In this document: in pieces, positions 51,501 through 61,454 of the stretch | How positions within the stretch are numbered: the stretch's first letter is position 1 | How the letters are laid out: each line of letters begins with the position of its first letter | Notes under the pieces: model-generated | What the model was told of the DNA's origin: nothing | Seen by the model: only the letters and a program-made list of their open reading frames with translations | The model's database searches: none | NCBI RefSeq assembly: GCF_001679005.1 | Contig: NZ_LXTW01000032.1 | Coordinates: 310,001 to 374,000, forward strand | From: Moraxella nonliquefaciens | Lineage (GTDB): Bacteria; Pseudomonadota; Gammaproteobacteria; Pseudomonadales; Moraxellaceae | Direction: 5' to 3' | DNA length: 64,000 nt | Program-made: the position numbers and the translations under genes

Positions 51501-53885
51501 TTAATACAGAATAAATTCATCATCAGGGCACCAATATTGATGCAAGGTGAGTAATATCTCATAATCACGCTCACATAATATGCCATCACCCAATAAAGCG
51601 GTATGTAGTGTATCAATATATCGCTTAGCCGTCAATGGGTTTTTATGTTGATATTTTAACAGCCATAACGCCACATCCATCGCACTAAATACACTCATAA
51701 GACGCATTAATTTTGTCATATCTGTCTCATCAATCACAATTTCATGATTAATTAGCCGAATCAGCCGTTGTATGCTTGCACGGCATTTTAAATTATTAAT
51801 ATCATCATAATGAACCATGACCATATATGTTGACATTGTTATTATTATCCAATCATTTAAGTCCATATTATATTTATGATATATGAACATCATATTTTGT
51901 AATAATGGTTTATCATCAATATCCAAATCATCAGCAAATATCGACAACAAGCGATATAAATGTATGCCTTGCCACAATAAAGACAAGCCATCTTTGCAAT
52001 TATTCTGGTGTGATTGATTGATAAAAGACAACAGATAAATAATGTCTTTTTTTAGCAAAATTCTTTTATCATCATGCTCCAAATGTTTGGTAATAAGATG
52101 ATAAATGAGCATTAATAAAGCATTATCAATACGTCTGTCCATCTCTGCCACAGTCTTTAACAAGTATTTATCTATGATGATATGATAATCCTGATTTGAT
52201 GTTACATAAAAAATATTTGATAAGTCTAATTTATCAGAAAAATAAAACCCATCATTATCATGACAAAATATGATTGCATAAAACAGAGAAAATAATTTAC
52301 TTATTGTTCGGTTTATGTCATCATTTCTCAAATAGCGAGCAATGATAAGAGGCAATGTCATTTTTTTGACATGGGTCATGGTAACGTATTGAATATTTTT
52401 TAATTCATAATCTGCCCTAGCATGCTTAGGACATATCATCTCGCCTTTGTCTTGGTATGATTTATCCATGACCAATCTGCCATTGATGACTTTATCTTGT
52501 GATGCCTTAATGTCATGCTCATAAAAATCAATATCAATCGCTTTTTTATTGCCATGAATAGCAATGATGAATGAATGAGCGTCTGTATCTTTATCATCAC
52601 ATAACACAAATTCTACGGTTTTATAATCACTCATGCCTGATTTTTTATGCCAATCAAGCATCATCTTATCATGAACTTGTTGTAATACATCCACATCCAA
52701 ATCATCAATCACCATTTTGGCAAAACCATCATAATAGTGCTCATCTAACGCCAGTATTCGCTCATGATTACTTGGATGCGTGTTGCCCATACGTGCACGC
52801 CAGTTTATGGATTTTTGGGCATCTTGGGGATTTAAAAAGAAAAAATAACTCAAATGCGTGGTATGGCATTTTTGGGCATGTGCCAAATAAGGGGTTTGTT
52901 GCAAAGTCTGTAATAAGTGTGCTACGCCATTACTTCGGGTCAATTGTACCGATGTTGCATCTGCCAAAAACTCACGCTGACGATTAAAATGCTGTTTTAT
53001 CCATTCGCTGCTTGCCATGCCCAAAAAACCCAATAAACGAATCACCAAAGAAATAAACTCTATGAACAATCGCCCCGTACCCATCACAATCACATATTCT
53101 TGGTGCTTACCTTTATCATTTTGGTATTGATAGCGTTTGGCTTTGGGTTTTTGTTGCCACCTAGATAGCCATTCTAAACCGTCGGCAATGTCATAAAGCC
53201 ATGACAAACCTGACGTTAAAACATACATTTGCACATTTAATTTGGCATCCCCATGCAAGATATGCCCATATTCATGCCCAATAAGTCCATACAGACTTTC
53301 ATTATCTAATTCTAACGCCCCTTTACTGACAACGAGCATCATATTAGCTTGATTCACCCCTGCCACAAATGCGTTTACTCCCATCTCATCCATGACATAT
53401 AATTTGGGCAAAGTTATGTTTGATGCAATGGCTAATTGTTCAGCAAATTCATAATAGCGACGATATTTTGGGTTAAAATCTTTGATGTCTTTGACATAAA
53501 TCACCCGCTGTCTTTTTCTTTTTTTATCATCATTAAAATCATCATTAAAATCATCAACATCTATAACAGATAAATCTACACCAGAGACATCAATAAATAA
53601 CCGTATAACATCAATATCTTTTAATAAAAACTCATTATCATGGATGATTTTATTATAATGATTTAAAACATTCATGATAAAATAACTGGGTACAAGAATC
53701 AGTACCCAAAACCATGCAAAGCCACTTAAATCACCAAAGATAACATACCATATTATCATAAAAAACAATAAGGCAAATAATACATGAATCATCATTGCCA
53801 TGACAAATAATACATATAATATCATGCTGTTTCTTTTGTAATGGCGTTGTAATTCAAAAAAGTTTTGATAAATTCGTTGTGGCAT
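51501..53885 (-). CDS. M48 family metalloprotease with a large uncharacterised C-terminal region
   Basis: The 794-residue membrane protein has two transmembrane helices near the N-terminus (about 21-50 and 57-74) and an acidic-basic loop DDFNDDFNDDKKRKRQR. The HtpX-like protease core has HEYGH at 204-208 and REFLADA (Glu305) as third zinc ligand. After about residue 400 there are nearly 400 residues without recognised motif, rich in Asp, Ile and His, mostly helical. Ordinary HtpX is near 290 residues. It follows the LemA gene by 14 bases. LemA/M48 pairs are widespread but their substrates are poorly known. Confidence 0.85.
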   Translation of the reverse strand: MPQRIYQNFFELQRHYKRNSMILYVLFVMAMMIHVLFALLFFMIIWYVIFGDLSGFAWFWVLILVPSYFIMNVLNHYNKIIHDNEFLLKDIDVIRLFIDVSGVDLSVIDVDDFNDDFNDDKKRKRQRVIYVKDIKDFNPKYRRYYEFAEQLAIASNITLPKLYVMDEMGVNAFVAGVNQANMMLVVSKGALELDNESLYGLIGHEYGHILHGDAKLNVQMYVLTSGLSWLYDIADGLEWLSRWQQKPKAKRYQYQNDKGKHQEYVIVMGTGRLFIEFISLVIRLLGFLGMASSEWIKQHFNRQREFLADATSVQLTRSNGVAHLLQTLQQTPYLAHAQKCHTTHLSYFFFLNPQDAQKSINWRARMGNTHPSNHERILALDEHYYDGFAKMVIDDLDVDVLQQVHDKMMLDWHKKSGMSDYKTVEFVLCDDKDTDAHSFIIAIHGNKKAIDIDFYEHDIKASQDKVINGRLVMDKSYQDKGEMICPKHARADYELKNIQYVTMTHVKKMTLPLIIARYLRNDDINRTISKLFSLFYAIIFCHDNDGFYFSDKLDLSNIFYVTSNQDYHIIIDKYLLKTVAEMDRRIDNALLMLIYHLITKHLEHDDKRILLKKDIIYLLSFINQSHQNNCKDGLSLLWQGIHLYRLLSIFADDLDIDDKPLLQNMMFIYHKYNMDLNDWIIITMSTYMVMVHYDDINNLKCRASIQRLIRLINHEIVIDETDMTKLMRLMSVFSAMDVALWLLKYQHKNPLTAKRYIDTLHTALLGDGILCERDYEILLTLHQYWCPDDEFILY

Positions 53886-53899
53886 ACATCACCAATACA

Positions 53900-54490
53900 T
53901 CAAAGGTTGACTGTTGGTGCGGCATCAATGGCGGATTTATCGGCAAATTCTAATTGTGCTATTGGCATAAAACCAAACCAGTTTGCCACTAAATTATTAG
54001 GAAAACTCTCACGTTTATTATTATAAAACATCACGCTGTCATTATAAAACTGGCGAGCAAATCCAATGCGGTTTTCGGTATTTTTAATCTCATCAGACAA
54101 CTCTTTTAGGGCAGAATCGGCTTTTAATTCGGGGTAATTTTCTATCACAGCATAAAAACCACCCAACGCCCGAGACAGGTTGCTCTCAGCAGTTGCCAGT
54201 TTGGCAAGCCCATCTGCACCTGATGACCCTCGCTTAAACTCATCAAGCCCACTTTTGGCAATGTTTCTGGCTTCGGTCACTCTGGTCAATACCTGCTCTT
54301 CGTGGATCATGTAGCGTTTGGCAACATTGATAAGATTGGGTATTAAGTCATGGCGGCGTTTGAGCTGGACATCAATCTGTGCCAGTCCGTTTGCCACTTG
54401 GTTTCTTAGGCGAATCAGTGAATTATACACCGCTATCAAAAAGCCGATAATAACCGCCAGTATGATGAGTATGACAATCGTGGTCATCAT
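53900..54490 (-). CDS. LemA family protein
   Basis: The 196-residue protein has one N-terminal transmembrane helix (ILIILAVIIGFLIAVY) and a long helical bundle. Diagnostic LemA blocks are NSLIRLRNQVANGLAQIDVQLKRRHDLIPNLIN, LSRALGGFYAVIENYPELKA and FYNDSVMFYNNKRESFPNNLVA. It lies directly upstream of the M48 protease in an operon and may act as its scaffold or adaptor. Biochemical function of LemA is unknown. Confidence 0.93.
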   Translation of the reverse strand: MMTTIVILIILAVIIGFLIAVYNSLIRLRNQVANGLAQIDVQLKRRHDLIPNLINVAKRYMIHEEQVLTRVTEARNIAKSGLDEFKRGSSGADGLAKLATAESNLSRALGGFYAVIENYPELKADSALKELSDEIKNTENRIGFARQFYNDSVMFYNNKRESFPNNLVANWFGFMPIAQLEFADKSAIDAAPTVNL

Positions 54491-54710
54491 TTATCCTTTT
54501 TATCAAATTTTTTTGATAAAATTTTGCTCCAACACAAAATTTTACTGTTAAAAATCATTAAGATGAACTAAAATAGCGTGTTTTAATAAAATTAATGATA
54601 TATTAAGTCTCATCCGAATGAATTTATAATTTATCACAAAATCCACCAAGCATCAGCAATTTTTTTGATAAATTTTATGAATAGTTTATCCAGTTGCACC
54701 ACGACCTGCC

Positions 54711-55853
54711 ATGAGAGAAGAACAGTACCGATTTTCACGCCAAAGCCATCACTTCGTTGGCAGAGATTTAGAGCCAAGCGTGTGGCAACGCATTCACATA
54801 GATCCGTGGCTAACTCTGATTTTATTTAGTATCTGTTTTGTGGGTTTAACGGTGCTATACAGTGCATCCACACAAAATACTGCCATGGTCATCAGACAAA
54901 TGGTCAGCTATGGCATTGCCTTTATGGTGATGGCAATCATGGCACAAATCCCCCCTTTATTTTATCGCACGCTAAGCCCCATCTTCTATGTACTGGGGCT
55001 GATTTTATTGGTGCTGGTTGAGATTGTTGGTGAAATTCGCATGGGAGCAAGACGCTGGATTGACATTCCTGGGTTTGGTAGCGTGCAACCATCTGAGTTC
55101 ATGAAGCTTGGCATGCCCATGATGTGTGCATGGTATCTGTCCAGAAAAGAGTTACCGCCCAGTATTGCTACCGTTCTTACCACGCTTGCCATCATCGCTG
55201 TGCCTGTGATGCTTATCGCCAAAGAGCCTGATTTGGGCACGTCCATTTTGGTGGCAGCCGGTGGCATGTTTGTGTTATTTTTGTCAGGATTGCCTTGGTG
55301 GATGATTGGTGGAGCGATTGCGGTATTCATTCCTTTTGTGTGGGGCTTGTGGAATTTTTACATGCACGACTACCAAAAAACTCGTGTCATGACCATGTTT
55401 GACCCCGAAGCGGATGCATTGGGGGCAGGTTGGAACATCATTCAATCAAAAACCGCCATCGGTTCAGGCGGCTTGACGGGTAAAGGTTATTTGGAGGGTA
55501 CTCAGTCGCACCTACATTTTTTACCCGAAGGTCATACCGACTTTGCCATTGCAGCATTTAGTGAAGAATTTGGGTTGGCAGGCGTTGGGCTGTTATTGTT
55601 CTTTTATTTATGCCTGCTGGCTCGTTCTTTTTATATCGCCATCGTCAATCCTGACACTTATTGTCGTCTGCTCGCTGGTGCGTTGACCATGTCATTTTTT
55701 GTCTATATTTTTGTAAATATGGGCATGGTCAGTGGCATCCTGCCTGTGGTTGGCGTGCCTTTACCGTTCATCAGTTATGGGGGCACAGCAGTCATCACCC
55801 TGATGGCAAGTTTTGGACTGCTAACCTGCGTACATACCCACACCAAACAATAG
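54711..55853 (+). CDS. rodA: Rod shape-determining SEDS peptidoglycan glycosyltransferase
   Basis: The 380-residue protein has about ten transmembrane helices and the SEDS pattern. It shows GARRWIDIPGFGSVQPSEFMKLGMPM, AKEPDLGTS with the conserved Asp, QSKTAIGSGGLTGKGYLEGTQSHLHFLPEGHTDF, and a final VGVPLPFISYGGTAVI. This distinguishes RodA from FtsW by overall layout. It polymerises glycan strands with a class B PBP; neither pbp2 nor mreBCD is in the window. The next gene, rlpA-like, is in the same direction after a 290-base gap. Confidence 0.94.
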   Translation: MREEQYRFSRQSHHFVGRDLEPSVWQRIHIDPWLTLILFSICFVGLTVLYSASTQNTAMVIRQMVSYGIAFMVMAIMAQIPPLFYRTLSPIFYVLGLILLVLVEIVGEIRMGARRWIDIPGFGSVQPSEFMKLGMPMMCAWYLSRKELPPSIATVLTTLAIIAVPVMLIAKEPDLGTSILVAAGGMFVLFLSGLPWWMIGGAIAVFIPFVWGLWNFYMHDYQKTRVMTMFDPEADALGAGWNIIQSKTAIGSGGLTGKGYLEGTQSHLHFLPEGHTDFAIAAFSEEFGLAGVGLLLFFYLCLLARSFYIAIVNPDTYCRLLAGALTMSFFVYIFVNMGMVSGILPVVGVPLPFISYGGTAVITLMASFGLLTCVHTHTKQ

Positions 55854-56143
55854 CATGCAATACCTTTTATCGCTATTTTATAGCCTTATGTCATAAAATG
55901 ATGTGCGGTTTTATGATAAATCATGTTAAGATGGAGAGCATGAAAGTTTTTTGTGGCATATTTTTTAAACCATATTGATGGTATTATTGTGCTTATTTGG
56001 CATGAAACTTGCAATAATTAATAACAGATGATTGATTTATTTAAATTGATTTATTGATTTAACACCAGTTATCAACCCATCCAAATGTCATTATGCACGA
56101 CATGAATGACAAAAATATCAGGCATTGTATTATAGGTTCTTAT

Positions 56144-56716
56144 ATGAAATATCTAAAAGCTGGTGCAATGACACTTGTAACAATCCTAGGAGTGGTCGCT
56201 CCTGTTCAAATTGTCAATGCAACAAACACAGGCATCAATATTGATAAAGTACTAGGAGAGCTCAGCCGTCAGCACAATAACGCATCAAGCCTTGTCAAAT
56301 CCACTCGTGATAATACTTCACTGGCATTATCAAGTTCTTTGGTCAAGCAAACTGTGGGTGATACCAAAAAAGACTCAGAGATGTTACTGGGACAACTCTC
56401 CATCGTTGCATCCAATACCATCAGCAAATTCAAACAATCAGGCATGGCATCATGGTATGGTCGTCAGTTTCACGGCAAACCTACCGCCAGTGGTGAAACT
56501 TTTGACATGAACGCCATGACCGCCGCTCACAGCTCCTTGCCAATGAATTGCTACATCAAAGTAACCAACAAGGACAATGGTAAATCAGTGGTCGTTAAAG
56601 TCAATGACCGCCCAAGTCAAGCCAATCGCATTTTGGATTTGTCCTATGGTGCTGCCAAAGCCATTGGACTGACCCAAAAAGGCATGGGCAATGTCAGCAT
56701 TGAACGCATTGACTGA
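56144..56716 (+). CDS. rlpA: RlpA-like double-psi beta-barrel protein
   Basis: With the ATG at 56144 the protein has 190 residues and a clear signal peptide (MKYLKAGAMTLVTILG to IVNA); starts at 56093 and 56102 would put extra polar residues before it. The C-terminal RlpA domain has GMASWYGRQFHGKPTASGE, AHSSLPMN, VKVNDRPSQANRILDLSYGAAKAIG. RlpA proteins act at septal peptidoglycan, in some species as lytic transglycosylases on denuded glycan. The expected Asp of the NDRGP-type motif is kept (NDRPS) but the motif is altered. There is no lipobox and no SPOR domain. Confidence 0.85.
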   Translation: MKYLKAGAMTLVTILGVVAPVQIVNATNTGINIDKVLGELSRQHNNASSLVKSTRDNTSLALSSSLVKQTVGDTKKDSEMLLGQLSIVASNTISKFKQSGMASWYGRQFHGKPTASGETFDMNAMTAAHSSLPMNCYIKVTNKDNGKSVVVKVNDRPSQANRILDLSYGAAKAIGLTQKGMGNVSIERID

Positions 56717-56721
56717 CTGTG

Positions 56722-56754
56722 CTTAAAACTACGAATTAAATTTGTGGTTTTAAG
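56722..56754. terminator. First hairpin after rlpA
   Basis: CTTAAAACTACGAATT and AATTTGTGGTTTTAAG form a long near-perfect stem with two G-T pairs and almost no loop, six bases after the stop. There is no adequate T run, so it may protect the 3' end rather than terminate. Confidence 0.5.
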
Positions 56755-56790
56755 TTTCAAAACCCTAAAAACAACCATAAAAACAATCAC

Positions 56791-56829
56791 AAAAAAGCAA
56801 GTTAGGACATTTGCCCAACCTGCTTTTTT
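56791..56829 (+). terminator. Rho-independent terminator of rlpA
   Basis: AAAAAAGCAAGTTAGG pairs with CCCAACCTGCTTTTTT with two mismatches around a 7-base loop, followed by a T-rich tract. Because both flanks are A/T runs it could work in both directions. Confidence 0.75.
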
Positions 56830-56841
56830 ATTTCAATTTTT

Positions 56842-56958
56842 TTATTTCAATACTTCCAAAATCACAGTTTTATTAGGTTCAGATTTCTGCAAAATCTTCA
56901 TAAGATCTTTACGATAAAGACAATCCGATTGTTGGTCATCAGTTGTGCAGGAAGTATT
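56842..56958 (-). pseudogene. Possible gene remnant, 38 open codons without a start
   Basis: The minus strand is open between two TAA codons and reads like protein: SCTTDDQQSDCLYRKDLMKI, then LQKSEPNKTVILEVLK and a stop. No start codon precedes it except an internal ATG. Composition differs from random intergenic DNA here. It may be the degraded C-terminus of a small exported protein. Nothing else is evident in the 289-base gap apart from the two hairpins. Confidence 0.25.
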
Positions 56959-57005
56959 TTACCCAACCTGTTTTAAAGCATTTGTTTTTTTTGATGACAA
57001 ATGAT

Positions 57006-57866
57006 TTAAGATGATAAATTAGCCTCATGCTCGGCTGCTTCCACGCTTTGGGCAATGAGTGTATTGATGGTCATAGGACCCACACCCCCCGGTACAGGTG
57101 TATAGAAGCTAGCAATCTCATTGATACCATCAAGCTCAATATCACCCACACCCCCTGTCTTGGTTGGATGAAACCCTGCGTCCACAACCACCGCCCCTTG
57201 TTTTATCCAGCTTTTTTTGATAAGTTCTGGCACACCCACTGCCCCCACGACAATATCAGCTTGGCGAACGTGGTCAGCAAGATTGGCAGTCTTAGAATGG
57301 CAGATGGTTACGGTACAGTTGGCATTTAATAGCATCATCGCCATAGGCTTACCTAAAATCGCACTACGCCCCACCACCACAGCATGTTTACCTGACAAAG
57401 GCACATTATAATGATTGAGCAGATTCATGATGCCCTGAGGTGTGGCAGAACCATAAGCACGCTCACCCATTGCCATACGCCCAAAACCCAAACAGGTAAC
57501 ACCGTCCACATCCTTAGACAAAGCAATCTCATCAAAGCAGGCACGCTCATCAATATGTTCAGGCACAGGGTGTTGCAATAAAATACCATGCACATCAGGA
57601 TTGGCATTTAGTTCACGAATTTTAGCAAGTAGCTCATCTGTGGTCGTCTGGCGTGGCATTTCTACACGGATAGAATCCATGCCCACACGCTTGCAGGCAT
57701 TGCCTTTCATACGCACATAAGTCGCTGATGCTGGGTCATCACCAACCAAAATGGTCGCCAAAATGGGTGTACGTCCTGTTTTGTCTTTTAGGATTTGTAC
57801 CCGCTCTTTTAGCGAAGTTTCAATTTGGCTGGCAACGTCTTTACCATCTAATTTGGTCGCTGTCAT
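57006..57866 (-). CDS. folD: Bifunctional methylenetetrahydrofolate dehydrogenase/cyclohydrolase
   Basis: The ATG at 57866, with AAGGTG upstream, gives 286 residues. FolD interconverts 5,10-methylene-, methenyl- and 10-formyl-THF using NADP. It shows the active-site stretch SATYVRMKGNACKRVGM with the catalytic Lys, DVDGVTCLGFGRM, VVGRSAILGKPMAMML for the cofactor, and the closing PVPGGVGPMTINTL. It lies about 85 bases upstream of the clpA stop, in the same direction. Confidence 0.97.
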   Translation of the reverse strand: MTATKLDGKDVASQIETSLKERVQILKDKTGRTPILATILVGDDPASATYVRMKGNACKRVGMDSIRVEMPRQTTTDELLAKIRELNANPDVHGILLQHPVPEHIDERACFDEIALSKDVDGVTCLGFGRMAMGERAYGSATPQGIMNLLNHYNVPLSGKHAVVVGRSAILGKPMAMMLLNANCTVTICHSKTANLADHVRQADIVVGAVGVPELIKKSWIKQGAVVVDAGFHPTKTGGVGDIELDGINEIASFYTPVPGGVGPMTINTLIAQSVEAAEHEANLSS

Positions 57867-57950
57867 AATAAGCACCTTTATGAATAAATTGGTTAATGAA
57901 TGTTAGGCAATGATGCCATTCAATGATTTTTGTATTAGCTATGCCATCTC

Positions 57951-60308
57951 CTATGCCATCTCTGATGCTTGGGGTTGGTTTGCTGATTGTACCACATCAA
58001 AGATAAGTTTTGAATGCTTGCCATCTTTGTCACAAGTTAAGTCATCATCTAAGTCATCAGACAGTCGCACTCTGACCACACCACCTTGTGCCAACTCACC
58101 AAAGAGTATCATCTGTGCCAAAGGTTTTTTAAGTTCATCAGTTATCAGTCGTGTCATCGGTCTTGCCCCCATGAGTTTATCATATCCTTTTTGTCCCAAA
58201 TAAGTACGGACAGCATCATCCATCTCCAACACCACTTTTTTATCATCCAAAGTGCTTTGAAGTTCAATGATGAACTTATCTACCACCGAGGCGATGGTCT
58301 CACCAGACAATGGGGCAAACTGTACCACAGCATCCAGACGGTTACGAAATTCTGGGGTAAAGCTGCGTTTTATCTCTTCGTTGTTATCACTGCTATGGTC
58401 TTGCTCGGTAAAGCCCATGGACGTACGACTGATACTCTCTGCCCCGACATTGGTTGTCATGATAAGAATGACTTGTTTAAAGGAGACGCTTCTGCCGTTG
58501 TTATCGGTCAGTGTGCCATGATCCATAATTTGTAACAGCAGGTTAAAAACGTCATGATGGGCTTTTTCAATCTCATCTAACAACAGCACACAGTGGGGAT
58601 ATTGATGGATTTTTTCGGTCAAAAGTCCGCCTTGGTCATAGCCAACATAACCAGGAGGTGCTCCGATGAGTCGTGAGGCGGTATGAGCTTCCATGTATTC
58701 GCTCATGTCAAAACGGATGAGTTCCACGCCCAAAGCAAAGGCAAGCTGACGGGCAATCTCAGTCTTACCAACCCCTGTTGGGCCTGCAAACATAAACGAA
58801 CCGATGGGTTTTTCAGGGGATTTTAGTCCTGCACGAGCCAGTTTGATGCTGTTGGCTAATTTATCAATCGCTTCATCTTGCCCAAAGACCACATGCCTTA
58901 AATCTCGCTCTAAGTTTCTCAATATCTCCACATCATCACGGCTGACCGATTTGGGTGGAATGCGGGCGATTTTGGCAACAATCTCTTCAACCTGTACCAC
59001 ATCCACTGTACCAATAATGGCGTCATCACCCTTGTCATCATCTTCACCATCATGGTCAGGTGTATCGCCATGCAACAGTCGCATTCTCGCCCCTGCTTCA
59101 TCAATGACATCAATGGCTTTGTCAGGCAAAAATCGGTCATGGATATATTTAACGGACAACTCCACCGCTGATTTAATGGCGTCATCGGTATAACTGACCC
59201 GATGAAAGGATTCGTACTGAGCTTTTAGCCCTTGCAAGATACTAATACTGTCTTCTATGCTTGGCTCTTTAATATCAATTTTTTGAAAACGTCTGGACAG
59301 AGCATGGTCTTTTTCAAAAACCTGGCGGTACTCAGCAAAAGTCGTTGAACCAATACAACGCAACTCACCATTGGCAAGAGCGGGTTTGATGAGATTAGAT
59401 ACGTCCATCGTGCTGTTCATAGACGAACCTGCTCCGATGATGGTGTGAATCTCATCAATAAATAGCACGGCATTGGGCTGCTTTTTGATGGCTTTTAATA
59501 AATCTTTAATGCGATTTTCAAAATCACCACGAAACTTCGTCCCTGCCACCAACGAACCAATATCAAGGCTATAAATGATGGTATCGGCAAGGGCTTTGGG
59601 TGCTTTGCCACTGGTTATAAGCCACGCCAACCCTTCGGCGATGGCAGTTTTGCCCACCCCAGGGTCGCCCACCAACAAGGGGTTATTCTTACGGCGACGG
59701 CACAATATCTGAGCGGTACGGTCTATCTCTGCCATGCGTCCGATGAGTGGGTCGGTCAAGCCTTGCTCTGCTCTGTCGTTGAGATTTTGGGCAAATTTTT
59801 TGAGTGGGTCTTTTTTGGCATCAGATTTTTTGGTTTTTAGACCCTCGTGTTCTTCACTTTCATCTTGCTCATCATCTGATTCATTCATGCCATGCGACAG
59901 ATAACGCATGACCGATAAGCCTGAAATGCCCTGTGATTTTAGCAGTGCCACTGCCTGTGAATCTCGCTCTTTAAATACCGCCACAAGAACATCAATACCT
60001 GACACCTCTCGCCCCTGCCCACTGGTTTGCACATGCCAAATCGCCCGTTGTAGTACTCGCTGATAAGCCTTAGTCATCATGGGTTTGGCATGACTGCCTG
60101 TGATTTTGGGAATGTATACTTGCAAATACCGCTTCAACTCATTTGTCAAAAATGTCAAATCCACCCCACACGCTGTTAAAATCTCTCGTGCCTCAGGGTC
60201 GCTGATAAGTCCCAATAACAAGTGTTCAACCGTGATGTATTCATGCTGTTCTTTGTAAGCAAAATTCTCTACCGCTTGGCGAGTGTTGTCAAAGGTTTTA
60301 TTAAACAT
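57951..60308 (-). CDS. clpA: ATP-dependent Clp protease ATP-binding subunit ClpA
   Basis: The 785-residue AAA+ unfoldase has the N-domain with two Clp repeats (1-140), a charged linker, D1 with Walker A GDPGVGKT (214-221), and D2 with GPTGVGKTE, LIGAPPGYVGYDQGG pore loop and the C-terminal small domain. The ClpP-docking loop reads MGF where E. coli has IGL. No clpS lies upstream: the 105-base gap to dusB holds no ORF, whereas clpS-clpA adjacency is usual. The C-terminal tail is about 30 polar residues. Confidence 0.96.
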   Translation of the reverse strand: MFNKTFDNTRQAVENFAYKEQHEYITVEHLLLGLISDPEAREILTACGVDLTFLTNELKRYLQVYIPKITGSHAKPMMTKAYQRVLQRAIWHVQTSGQGREVSGIDVLVAVFKERDSQAVALLKSQGISGLSVMRYLSHGMNESDDEQDESEEHEGLKTKKSDAKKDPLKKFAQNLNDRAEQGLTDPLIGRMAEIDRTAQILCRRRKNNPLLVGDPGVGKTAIAEGLAWLITSGKAPKALADTIIYSLDIGSLVAGTKFRGDFENRIKDLLKAIKKQPNAVLFIDEIHTIIGAGSSMNSTMDVSNLIKPALANGELRCIGSTTFAEYRQVFEKDHALSRRFQKIDIKEPSIEDSISILQGLKAQYESFHRVSYTDDAIKSAVELSVKYIHDRFLPDKAIDVIDEAGARMRLLHGDTPDHDGEDDDKGDDAIIGTVDVVQVEEIVAKIARIPPKSVSRDDVEILRNLERDLRHVVFGQDEAIDKLANSIKLARAGLKSPEKPIGSFMFAGPTGVGKTEIARQLAFALGVELIRFDMSEYMEAHTASRLIGAPPGYVGYDQGGLLTEKIHQYPHCVLLLDEIEKAHHDVFNLLLQIMDHGTLTDNNGRSVSFKQVILIMTTNVGAESISRTSMGFTEQDHSSDNNEEIKRSFTPEFRNRLDAVVQFAPLSGETIASVVDKFIIELQSTLDDKKVVLEMDDAVRTYLGQKGYDKLMGARPMTRLITDELKKPLAQMILFGELAQGGVVRVRLSDDLDDDLTCDKDGKHSKLIFDVVQSANQPQASEMA

Positions 60309-60413
60309 AAAAATCCCAATTCATCAATGTCAGATAAGCAATAATATGGGGATAACGCCATAAAAAACCATGATGATTTTATAAAAAAGATGAATGATGA
60401 TGAATGATAAAGG

Positions 60414-61424
60414 TCATTTACTCATTTGTGTTGTCTTAAAAAACTCATCTACCACTTTATACTGTCCGCAGGTCGTCTCTTCGTGGTACATCGCTTCACG
60501 AAAAGCATTGGCGTTTGTAAGTCCTCCTGTATACCAAGCAATGTGCTTACGAGCGATGCGACAGCCTGAGTATTCACCATAAAATTGGTACAATTCATCA
60601 AGATGATTAAGTACAATTTCACGAAGTTCGCCCAGCGTTGGTGGTGCTAACATTTCACCTGTGGCAAGATAATGAGCGATTTCTCTAAAAATCCACGGTC
60701 GCCCCTGCCCCGCTCGCCCTATCATCACAGCATCCGCCCCTGTGTATTCTTGCACCCATTTGGCTTTTTGGGGAGTATCAATGTCGCCATTGACGATGAT
60801 GGGCATGTTGGTGGTTTCTTTGACTGTTTTGATAAGCTCATAACGGGCATTGCCTGTATAAAAATCCTCTCGGGTGCGTCCGTGGATGGCAAGGGCGGAT
60901 ATGCCTGCATTTTCGGCAATTTTGGCAACCGTTAAGATGTTCTCCTGCCCATTGGCAAAACCTAGCCGTGTTTTTAGCGTGATTGGCACACCCAAATTTG
61001 CTACTGACTCTACCGCACTGTCAAGCAATTTTTTGACCAAATCTAGGTCTTGTAACAGTGCTGACCCTGACAGTTTGCGACACACTTTTTTGGTAGGACA
61101 ACCCATGTTAATATCCACAATACACGCCCCATTTTCTACTTGAAATCGCACCGCTTGGGCAAGTTTGTCAGGTTCTGCCCCGGCAACTTGGGCAGATATG
61201 GGGGCAATCTCACCTGTAAAGTTAGCCCGATACAGTGATTTTTGGCGAGCATAAAGGGCGGTATCAGCGATAATCATCTCACTGATGGCATGACCTGCAC
61301 CAAAGGATTTGGCAAGTCGGCGAAAAGGGTTATCCGTTACCCCCGCCATCGGTGCAACGATAAGACGGTTATTGATGGTTTGATTGCCAATGGTTAGGGG
61401 GGTTAATAGGATGTGCTTATTCAT
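60414..61424 (-). CDS. dusB: tRNA-dihydrouridine synthase B
   Basis: The 336-residue FMN enzyme reduces uridine in the tRNA D-loop. It follows E. coli DusB closely: RLIVAPMAGVTDNPFR, INMGCPTKKV with the catalytic Cys109, KTRLGF, IHGRTRE, NGDIDTPQKA, MIGRAGQGRPWIFREI, and RIARKHIAWY. In many Gammaproteobacteria dusB precedes fis; here clpA follows after 105 bases and no fis ORF is seen. The next gene upstream is rnz, after 30 bases. Confidence 0.95.
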   Translation of the reverse strand: MNKHILLTPLTIGNQTINNRLIVAPMAGVTDNPFRRLAKSFGAGHAISEMIIADTALYARQKSLYRANFTGEIAPISAQVAGAEPDKLAQAVRFQVENGACIVDINMGCPTKKVCRKLSGSALLQDLDLVKKLLDSAVESVANLGVPITLKTRLGFANGQENILTVAKIAENAGISALAIHGRTREDFYTGNARYELIKTVKETTNMPIIVNGDIDTPQKAKWVQEYTGADAVMIGRAGQGRPWIFREIAHYLATGEMLAPPTLGELREIVLNHLDELYQFYGEYSGCRIARKHIAWYTGGLTNANAFREAMYHEETTCGQYKVVDEFFKTTQMSK

Positions 61425-61454
61425 AAATATTTGATTATATTAGATTTTATAAAG

